A stretch of 9,154 nt of DNA from Desulfobacula sp. (GTDB lineage: Bacteria; Desulfobacterota; Desulfobacteria; Desulfobacterales; Desulfobacteraceae). The stretch is taken from contig JAQICW010000147.1 of the NCBI GenBank assembly GCA_027858355.1, forward strand, positions 1 to 9,154, in the 5' to 3' direction. Each line of letters begins with the position of its first letter. The first letter of the stretch is position 1. A model generated the notes under the pieces. It was given only the letters and a program-made list of their open reading frames with translations. It ran no database searches and had not been told where the DNA came from. The translations under genes and the position numbers were made by a program. Shown piece after piece: positions 1 to 5,682 of this stretch.

Positions 1-515
1 TCTCCAAATCTTTTGTCACAATCATTGAATTCCCATTGATCCCATGTCCTCAACCCCCAGCCAAGTTCCTTGAATCTGTCTTGATCATTTTTGTCTTTCA
101 GGGCCAGTGACCAGACCATTGGATCTGTCCAGCCGTGCTTTTCCGCCACCTGAGCCACTGTAAATCCCTGGGATAACCTGAAGGTCACACGCAAATTGAC
201 ATTTGGCGGATTTGGCAGTACTGCCAAATCCGCCAAATGATCACGAATCACTTCCCTGGCTTGTCCCAATCTCTTTGCAATCCTGTCCTGGGGGATGCCA
301 AGACGATTCATACGGTATATTTTGATGTCCATGCCCATCTGGGTTGCAGCGCGAAGGTCAGATATGTACTCGTCTACAGTTCGTCTTGCCCGACCGATGG
401 CCTTTCCGATATCTTTAGAGCTGAGGCCGGAGTTTCTGGTGTATGCGCGCCGGGCAGTGTTCCTTGCAAAGGTTTTCATCCGCTTATCAAAATCAGCTTT
501 TAGGGGGAAATTCAT
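1..515 (-). CDS. HTH-rich protein, partial; resembles ParB/HTH/DNA-methylase-like family of Desulfobacterota
   Basis: The frame reads from an ATG at 515 to the left edge without a stop (171 codons visible), so the 3' end lies outside the window. An in-frame TGA two codons upstream of the ATG bounds it. A second in-frame ATG is at 479; neither has a strong ribosome binding site. Three helix-turn-helix-like segments are visible: residues about 32-54 (KDIGKAIGRARRTVDEYI), 74-97 (PQDRIAKRLGQAREVIRDHL) and 117-139 (FTVAQVAEKHGWTDPMVWSL). They are followed by a tryptophan-rich stretch (WGLRTWDQWEFNDCDKRFG). From memory, this order matches proteins that begin with a ParB-like domain and end with a DNA-methylase-like DPMAGGG domain. 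If so, the ParB part is absent here and the methylase part would lie beyond the left edge. The gene overlaps the epimerase by 23 nt, has higher G+C than its neighbours and contains a 40-bp palindrome. The reading frame is solid; family and function are inference. Confidence 0.65.
   Translation of the reverse strand, partial: MNFPLKADFDKRMKTFARNTARRAYTRNSGLSSKDIGKAIGRARRTVDEYISDLRAATQMGMDIKIYRMNRLGIPQDRIAKRLGQAREVIRDHLADLAVLPNPPNVNLRVTFRLSQGFTVAQVAEKHGWTDPMVWSLALKDKNDQDRFKELGWGLRTWDQWEFNDCDKRFG
200..239. repeat. Perfect 40-bp palindrome inside the left-edge coding sequence
   Basis: Bases 200-219 are the exact reverse complement of bases 220-239, with no spacer; the centre is AGT|ACT. Each arm is itself two near-identical 9-mers, ATTTGGCGG and ATTTGGCAG, so the element is two tandem copies followed by their mirror. 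The symmetry stops at both ends (199/240 do not pair). It lies within codons 93-106 of the left-edge ORF and keeps the frame open, encoding the end of the second HTH segment and the linker after it (HLADLAVLPNPPN). It could form a strong RNA hairpin or a DNA cruciform, or serve as a symmetric protein-binding site. It has no T-tract and is not a typical terminator. Confidence 0.9.
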
Positions 516-1464
516 GATTCAAAAACAATTCAATCCCTTTGGTAAGTGTAAAAGGTGGTATAAATCCCGTTTTTTTAAGTTTCTCAACGGCAATAGTTGT
601 ATCAGCGCAGAACTTTCTCACTCGAATCAAACTGACAGGAAATGTTTTACCTGTGAATTTACTCAACAAATCAAGGCACCCTCCACCTGCCATCCCAAGA
701 AGATATGGAATCCTCAAGGAAATACCAGCTGATTTCCCCGTATGCTGCCGAATCAACCCAACAAATTCGTTCATTGAAAGATCAGGCTCATCTGAATAGT
801 TATAAACATTGGTCCCGGATTCTGCAGACTCGGCCATAGAAATTAAAAACGAAACGATGTTTCCAACATATGCCATTGACTTTTTATTTATTCCTTGCCC
901 AACCATCATAAACCGCCCGGAGGCAACCTGGTTAACCAAATTGTAAACGTTGCCTCTATTGGTCTCCCCAAAAACGACTGTTGGCCTGACAATCCCAAGA
1001 TTTCTTCCATCCTCTTCGTCTACCCATTGCCGTAAAACATTTTCTGCTTCAAGTTTACTTCTTCCATAATCATTAAATGGATTGGGCAGATTTTCTTCTG
1101 ATGGTATTCCGGCGTTTAACCCATAAATCGCAACACTGCTTGTGAAAATCATATGAGAGATACCATTCGCAGAACACGCAGCTGCAAGATTTTTTGTTCC
1201 CTCTACATTGACTTCATAATATAATGAAATTGGCCGGATATCATCCCGATGCTCTGCCGCAAGGTGAAAAACCAAATTTATGTCTTTAATCGCAACATCA
1301 ATGGCAGAGGTGTCTCGAATATCTCCAACACAACAAAGCTCCGGGTAAGAAGGACTTAACACTTTATCAAGTATTCGGACTTTATACCCCTTTGACAGAA
1401 GTTCAGATACTAGACGAGTTCCAATAAATCCGCTTCCTCCTACAACCAATGCCCTCATATTCAT
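493..1464 (-). CDS. NAD-dependent epimerase/dehydratase, extended SDR family (NDP-sugar modifying)
   Basis: This 323-residue protein is a cytoplasmic Rossmann-fold enzyme likely to oxidise and epimerise or dehydrate a nucleotide-linked sugar. The N-terminus carries the dinucleotide-binding motif GGSGFIG (residues 9-15), and an acidic D33 at the end of the second strand favours NAD(H). The expected catalytic set is present: Ser109/Ser110 in FTSSVAIYG, then Y133 and K137 in YGRSK. RPTVVFG at 160-166 and the YV-N motif near 199-202 are also typical. Length is normal for the family. I chose the ATG at 1464 over a GTG at 1467 because AAAGGG (1470-1475) sits 5 nt upstream; another ATG at 1458 is possible. 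The gene follows the exosortase after 81 nt and its stop codon lies inside the next ORF. The exact sugar cannot be read from sequence; GalE-like or reductase-type activities are the alternatives. Confidence 0.9.
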   Translation of the reverse strand: MNMRALVVGGSGFIGTRLVSELLSKGYKVRILDKVLSPSYPELCCVGDIRDTSAIDVAIKDINLVFHLAAEHRDDIRPISLYYEVNVEGTKNLAAACSANGISHMIFTSSVAIYGLNAGIPSEENLPNPFNDYGRSKLEAENVLRQWVDEEDGRNLGIVRPTVVFGETNRGNVYNLVNQVASGRFMMVGQGINKKSMAYVGNIVSFLISMAESAESGTNVYNYSDEPDLSMNEFVGLIRQHTGKSAGISLRIPYLLGMAGGGCLDLLSKFTGKTFPVSLIRVRKFCADTTIAVEKLKKTGFIPPFTLTKGIELFLNHEFPPKS

Positions 1465-1469
1465 CACAT

Positions 1470-1475
1470 CCCTTT
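1470..1475 (-). promoter_or_regulatory. Ribosome binding site of the epimerase gene
   Basis: On the minus strand the bases read AAAGGG, five nucleotides before the ATG at 1464 but only two before the GTG at 1467. The spacing decides for the ATG. The 81-nt gap containing this site (1465-1545) is AT-rich. It shows no terminator hairpin and no convincing promoter, so the epimerase is probably read from the upstream genes. Confidence 0.6.
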
Positions 1476-1545
1476 CTGAAAATATAATTTTTCATTTGCT
1501 GATATCGCTGTACAAAATATAAAATTAATGGAAAAATTCAAATTC

Positions 1546-3087
1546 TTATTTTGGGAGAAACTCAGAAAGGACAGGAGACATCTTGCGAACAAAAGACTGA
1601 AGTCTTTCTTCCGTATCTGATATGGTTTCATTTTCCCCCACAGGTGCAATAACCCGGACAAGGGCACCATCTGTCCTTTGCCGTGTCAAAGCATCCCAGA
1701 AATTATACCATTTCATCTGAAAAACATTGGTCAGCAAGCGCCCCCGCATGGGGTACCAGTAATAAGAAATTTGTTTGTACGGACCTTTCTGGATCAAAGC
1801 CCGCCTCACAGGAATACCACCGCCCCTGTCAAAAGGAACAAATGCATCCCCGGCCTCTTTAAACTCCCAGCCACCACCCCTCAAACAAGTTGCAGGCGTG
1901 TGTATGGATTCCCCCTTTCTCTGACTTTCATAATAGGCAACATAAAAATTTAAGCCCCGGCCATTTTCATCAACAAAATCAGCCATGATATAATCAGTTA
2001 AATCCAGCGCATCGATGAACATTTTCTCCATGACCTGTAGCTTCCCCTGCCATTGACCCACCTTCATGGGAAATTCATTAAACGATCGGCTCATGGGAAC
2101 AGCCTCCCTGAATTCGATACCCCTTGATAAGAGAAGTGTCAGCCCGAGAAAAACGACAGATAAAACAAATCGGGGTTGAGTTAAAGAGACTTCCCCTTGT
2201 ATTATTTTTTCAGAATCAGGAATTTCATCTCTATCATTTTCCATCGGTTCCATGATTTGATGTTCCGGAAAGAATTTGTTAAAAAGCCAGATCTCACCCA
2301 TCAGAACCCCAAGGGTAATCATGAAAATCAGCACGCCCTCAAAATCATGAAAAAATCCTTCAACAGCTATTGATCCGAATTTTTCAGATAAAATACCGGT
2401 CAGGGCAATTCTAAATGCATTTGCCAATATGACCAGAGGAATGGATGAAATTACAATAACAGCCTTTTTCCAAAATTTTACCCTGTAAAAATATGCAATC
2501 AGGATACTGAGTAAAATCATTGCAATAAAAGACCTTAAACCGCTACAGGCATCCACAACCTGGAGCTGTGTAAACCCGAGATCTATGATATTGCCTTCCC
2601 TGAATACTGGCATGCCATATGTCTGCATCATGGAGACCCCAATTTTTGAGGCTATAAGTTTTAAGTTAAGAGTAAGTTTTACATTAATAAAATTTGGTAG
2701 TGGAAACATGGTTAAAGCAAAGATAAGCGGAAAATAAATTATTTTTAGCTTTTCCCAGCCCAGGTTTATCCAGCAAAGCCCCACAAAAATAAGCCATAAA
2801 GAAAAGTAGCTAATAAAAAATTCACCACCCAACTCTCCAAGCCAAAACAAAATAATACCCGGAAGGAATAAAACAAATCCGAACCATGAGGGATTGGAAG
2901 AGATCGAAACCAAAATAGATTTTTTCTCCCAAAGCAAATATATCACTATAAATGGAATTAATGCCCCATAGGAATAATCAGCCCGTGACCAGTCCTTTAC
3001 AACCAGCCAATGTATAGTTGAATAATAGATACCTGCAATAAGAAACAAATATGTAAATAATTTGATTACATTTTTTGTACCCACCAT
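1546..3087 (-). CDS. xrtD: Exosortase with C-terminal EpsI domain (XrtD-like)
   Basis: This 513-residue fusion has an exosortase domain (about 1-275, roughly eight hydrophobic segments) and an EpsI/DUF3485 domain (about 305-513). Exosortases are inner-membrane cysteine transpeptidase-like enzymes that recognise a C-terminal sorting tag (PEP-CTERM or a variant) on exported proteins. The proposed catalytic triad is intact: Cys181 in VVDACSGLRS, Arg226 in ANAFRIALTG and His247 in FFHDFEG. The EpsI part has its hallmark HTPATCLRGGGW (396-407) and a YWY at 443-445, after its own hydrophobic segment near 308-320. The fused architecture and length match XrtD, the exosortase I recall as paired with VPLPA-CTERM tags; the subtype is less certain than the family. 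No tagged substrate is encoded in this window. The ATG at 3087 has AGGGAA seven nt upstream and lies 4 nt after the glycosyltransferase stop, implying translational coupling. Confidence 0.93.
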   Translation of the reverse strand: MVGTKNVIKLFTYLFLIAGIYYSTIHWLVVKDWSRADYSYGALIPFIVIYLLWEKKSILVSISSNPSWFGFVLFLPGIILFWLGELGGEFFISYFSLWLIFVGLCWINLGWEKLKIIYFPLIFALTMFPLPNFINVKLTLNLKLIASKIGVSMMQTYGMPVFREGNIIDLGFTQLQVVDACSGLRSFIAMILLSILIAYFYRVKFWKKAVIVISSIPLVILANAFRIALTGILSEKFGSIAVEGFFHDFEGVLIFMITLGVLMGEIWLFNKFFPEHQIMEPMENDRDEIPDSEKIIQGEVSLTQPRFVLSVVFLGLTLLLSRGIEFREAVPMSRSFNEFPMKVGQWQGKLQVMEKMFIDALDLTDYIMADFVDENGRGLNFYVAYYESQRKGESIHTPATCLRGGGWEFKEAGDAFVPFDRGGGIPVRRALIQKGPYKQISYYWYPMRGRLLTNVFQMKWYNFWDALTRQRTDGALVRVIAPVGENETISDTEERLQSFVRKMSPVLSEFLPK

Positions 3088-3091
3088 GGTG

Positions 3092-3847
3092 TTATTCCCT
3101 ATTTTGCCTCATTTTCTGAAGTAATTTTTCCTGAATGACCTGAACTGCAAAAACGGGTAGTTTAATTTGACGTTTCAACCGTTTCGGTTCAGCCATCAAA
3201 CGATATAGCCACTCAACACCCATTTTGCAAAAGAATTCAGGGGCTCGTTTTACAGTACCGGCAAGCACATCAAGTGTTCCCCCTATTCCCTGACAGACAC
3301 GCACATTTTCTAATTGTTCCCGGTATCTTGAAATCCACATTTCCTGCTTTGGAGATCCCAAAGCCAGAAAAAGAATTTGAGCCTTTGAATCATTTATCCT
3401 GTCGATTAAACTATCCATCTCTTGATCACCCAGATAACCATCCTGCCTGCCAACTATTTGAATAGAAGGGTGACGTGTTTTTAATTCATCGGCTGCGGCT
3501 GCATTTACCTCTTCCCTGGCACCGTATATGAATATTTTATATCCTTTATCAGCTGACATTTTACAAATATTTTGCATCAACTCACAACCCGGCACACGTT
3601 GAACAGCTGTATTATGTAGCAATCTTGAGGCCATAACCATACCAATGCCGTCAGGTATCAAAAGATCTGCTTTTTTAAACATATCATATAAAAAAGGGTC
3701 TTTAGGAACTGAGTAATTTTTTTCCGGATTTGAAGCAAAAATAGTGTGAACTTTTGCACCATGATCAACATATTTACTAACTTGCGCCAAAGCTTTTTCC
3801 ATATTGCAATCATCAACCCATAACTTTAATACAGGATACCTTCGCAT
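3092..3847 (-). CDS. WecG/TagA/CpsF-family glycosyltransferase (GT26)
   Basis: This 251-residue enzyme probably transfers a sugar from a UDP donor to a lipid-linked acceptor at the inner face of the cytoplasmic membrane. Characterised relatives use ManNAc (TagA) or ManNAcA (WecG) on undecaprenyl-PP-GlcNAc. Family motifs appear in order: ASNPEKNY (38-45), LLIPDGIG (62-69) with Asp66 at the position of the proposed catalytic aspartate, VPGCEL (85-90), YGA (108-110), ALGSPKQE (162-169) and GGTLDVLAGTVKRAP (189-203). The basic tail EWLYRLMAEPKRLKRQ (212-227) matches the C-terminal appendage that helps membrane binding and completes the active site. I start it at the ATG at 3847, which shares one base with the previous stop (TGATG) and has AAGGAG five nt upstream. 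A TTG at 3850 is only two nt from that site and less likely. It ends 4 nt before the exosortase, a pairing common in exosortase-linked EPS loci. Exact donor unknown. Confidence 0.93.
   Translation of the reverse strand: MRRYPVLKLWVDDCNMEKALAQVSKYVDHGAKVHTIFASNPEKNYSVPKDPFLYDMFKKADLLIPDGIGMVMASRLLHNTAVQRVPGCELMQNICKMSADKGYKIFIYGAREEVNAAAADELKTRHPSIQIVGRQDGYLGDQEMDSLIDRINDSKAQILFLALGSPKQEMWISRYREQLENVRVCQGIGGTLDVLAGTVKRAPEFFCKMGVEWLYRLMAEPKRLKRQIKLPVFAVQVIQEKLLQKMRQNRE
3095..3100 (-). promoter_or_regulatory. Ribosome binding site of the exosortase gene, inside the upstream gene
   Basis: The minus strand reads AGGGAA seven nucleotides before the exosortase ATG. These bases are also the last two sense codons (Arg-Glu) of the glycosyltransferase gene. 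A ribosome finishing that gene would therefore stop on the next gene's binding site, a direct sign of coupled translation. Confidence 0.75.
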
Positions 3848-5658
3848 CAATTCTCCTTAAATTCTTCTCGAATTTGAATTGCTTCCTTAAGATTGATTTC
3901 ATTAAAACATACTAATGTCATAAAACCGCTATCCTCTGGAGAACCTGTAGTAACCCTTTGCAGGGTATTTGTTTTTTGAAGAAGCCCATATGCAGGTGAA
4001 TACCACCCCAGTAATGGTTCTTCTTGACCATTAATGATTGAAAAATAATTATTGGGATTATATACAAAAATGGATTCTCTTCCATTATGAAGAACTATCC
4101 ATTCGTTATCCATATCGATTTCCACATCAGGATCAAGATGAAAATTCAATTCAAACTCATGAACACCTCTACCGGCAAAAGAGTCAACAATCAAACAGCA
4201 CACATCATCCTGAACAATTAATTCCCGATAATGTGTCACACCATCTTTCAATCTTCTATAGCCTTCGTGGCTCGTTCTAAAATAAAGCCGATCAGAAGAT
4301 TGTTTAGCTTTTTCCAACTCAGCTTTATACTGTTTATCCCAAATAAAACCAGTCAACTGCCTTGCCTGATCCTTCCCATCAATACACACAGTATTATGAG
4401 CCCTTGTCCCTTTAAAATATTCCCTGTGCCTGGGAACGCCATTATAACGGTATGTACCTGGATCAATAAAAAATGCTTTCCTATTTTTATACAAATTTAT
4501 TGACAATGCATCAGCATGACCATGATTATACAACGGCGCCATACCTAAAGGACCGTGATCAAATGTCATATAAATTCCATCTGAACTTTTTATGACAGTA
4601 TATCCTGACTCTTGGAATGTTTTATAAGAAATATTGTTCTTATCTAAAGCTTTTGTGGAATCTTTGGTTTGTCTCTTTGGGTAAAGCCCAGGTGCAACAG
4701 CATAACCATCATCACTATCACCAATTGCCGGGAATTGGCTGTCATCAAACAAAAAAGTATCCAAAAACCTCTCACCTTTGTGTAATAAGTCTTTCCATTC
4801 CGAACAGCTATAAAGATTGTTTGATTCTAAAAAATCCACTGCAAGCCAGTAAAGGTCTAAAACAAACCTGTGATAATTCAAAGACTGTTCTGCCGGTCCA
4901 CCATCTTTTAATATCTGGTGGCTCAATTCCTGTTCAAGTAATCTGCAACCTGTTTTAAGCCATTTTTTCCCTTCTTTCGTTTCTCGAAAAACGGCTCCCC
5001 CAAAAATCAAACCGATACATTCACATATTGTATGATTTCCTAATGACGAATAGAGAGCTAAATTCTTTGAAACCCACCATGTATGACGATAAAGAGCGGA
5101 TTCGATCGCTTGCCTCTCATCGACTTTCCAACTTATCTTTTCCATTCTTAAAAGATAAAAAAAAACAGGAATTCTGAGTCCGCACTCCATGGGAGACATG
5201 TAATGAACCCCATACAAAAAAGAATTTTCCAATATCCAGGAAACCACATCTTCTTTAATTGTATTTAAACTTTCCGTAGAGTTATCAATGTCGAAAAAAA
5301 GAATTTTACTAACCTGTTGAAGTCTGCCATATTCCCAAACAGACCTTATATCTGGTGATTCAGAATTAATTTTGATTTTTGAAAAAAACATTGAACGAAC
5401 ATTTTTTTCAAAATCAGAAATTTTTAAAGATTTTTTTTCAAAACAACCCTCATTTTCAAAAGACTGAGAATTTTTCAACCATGGAAGTCTAATTTCCTTT
5501 AAATAATTGGGATCAATCCTTGGAGCAAGTAAGAACTTTTTCTGGTCTTTTAGTTTATTCTCAAGATATTTAGTATTGAACCATCGTTTCAATCTATACA
5601 AGAACTCAAGAAAAGAGATATTTTTCACACGATTTATATATTCAATTTTTCTGTACAA
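3847..5658 (-). CDS. Heparinase II/III family (alginate lyase-like) protein
   Basis: This protein of about 603 residues has the two-part layout of heparinase II/III-type lyases: an alpha-helical toroid-like N-terminal region (about 1-330) and a beta-sandwich C-terminal region (about 345-600). Such enzymes cleave uronate-containing polysaccharides by beta-elimination. Conserved patches are visible: GNHTICEC (207-214), GGPAEQSLNYHRF (253-265), GDSDDG (313-318), NHGHADALS (378-386), DPGTYRYN (399-406) and RAHNTVCIDG (419-428). The likely catalytic Asn208, Tyr262 and His263 and the metal-site-type histidines and aspartate are retained. I see no signal peptide; the N-terminus (IEYINRVKN, FLEFLYRLKRWFN) is the usual start of cluster-encoded members. 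The start is uncertain: the TTG at 5658 has no ribosome binding site, the frame opens only at about 5682, and the first in-frame ATG is codon 90, too far in. The first 300 nt are extremely AT-rich with long A/T runs. Substrate unknown. Confidence 0.88.
   Translation of the reverse strand: MYRKIEYINRVKNISFLEFLYRLKRWFNTKYLENKLKDQKKFLLAPRIDPNYLKEIRLPWLKNSQSFENEGCFEKKSLKISDFEKNVRSMFFSKIKINSESPDIRSVWEYGRLQQVSKILFFDIDNSTESLNTIKEDVVSWILENSFLYGVHYMSPMECGLRIPVFFYLLRMEKISWKVDERQAIESALYRHTWWVSKNLALYSSLGNHTICECIGLIFGGAVFRETKEGKKWLKTGCRLLEQELSHQILKDGGPAEQSLNYHRFVLDLYWLAVDFLESNNLYSCSEWKDLLHKGERFLDTFLFDDSQFPAIGDSDDGYAVAPGLYPKRQTKDSTKALDKNNISYKTFQESGYTVIKSSDGIYMTFDHGPLGMAPLYNHGHADALSINLYKNRKAFFIDPGTYRYNGVPRHREYFKGTRAHNTVCIDGKDQARQLTGFIWDKQYKAELEKAKQSSDRLYFRTSHEGYRRLKDGVTHYRELIVQDDVCCLIVDSFAGRGVHEFELNFHLDPDVEIDMDNEWIVLHNGRESIFVYNPNNYFSIINGQEEPLLGWYSPAYGLLQKTNTLQRVTTGSPEDSGFMTLVCFNEINLKEAIQIREEFKEN
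3853..3858 (-). promoter_or_regulatory. Strong ribosome binding site of the WecG-type gene
   Basis: The minus strand reads AAGGAG, five nt before the ATG at 3847 and two nt before the in-frame TTG at 3850, so it selects the ATG. It lies in the last codons of the heparinase-like gene, whose TGA overlaps the new ATG by one base. Confidence 0.8.
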
Positions 5659-5682
5659 TATTTTATATTCAGAAATGGTATA

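Noticed and set aside
200..239. The palindrome as a Rho-independent terminator or CRISPR unit
   Set aside because: It has no loop and no T-tract on either side, lies inside an open reading frame, and occurs once with no spacer-repeat pattern.
237..799. Forward-strand open frames at the left end (237-503, 295-732, 539-799)
   Set aside because: They run antisense to the HTH-type gene and the epimerase, both of which have clear family motifs. Their translations show no recognisable domain and none has supporting context.
1486..1538. 8-bp inverted repeat AATTTTTC ... GAAAAATT in the exosortase-epimerase gap, considered as a terminator
   Set aside because: The stem is all A/T except one pair and the loop is 37 nt, so it would not form a stable terminator. 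It is probably chance in AT-rich DNA.
1464..1670. 68-codon minus-strand frame across the exosortase-epimerase junction
   Set aside because: It overlaps the exosortase C-terminus in another frame and its translation is low-complexity and AT-driven, with no domain.
3848..3850. TTG at 3850 as start of the WecG-type gene
   Set aside because: It is only two nt from AAGGAG, while the adjacent ATG at 3847 is five nt away and forms the standard TGATG overlap.
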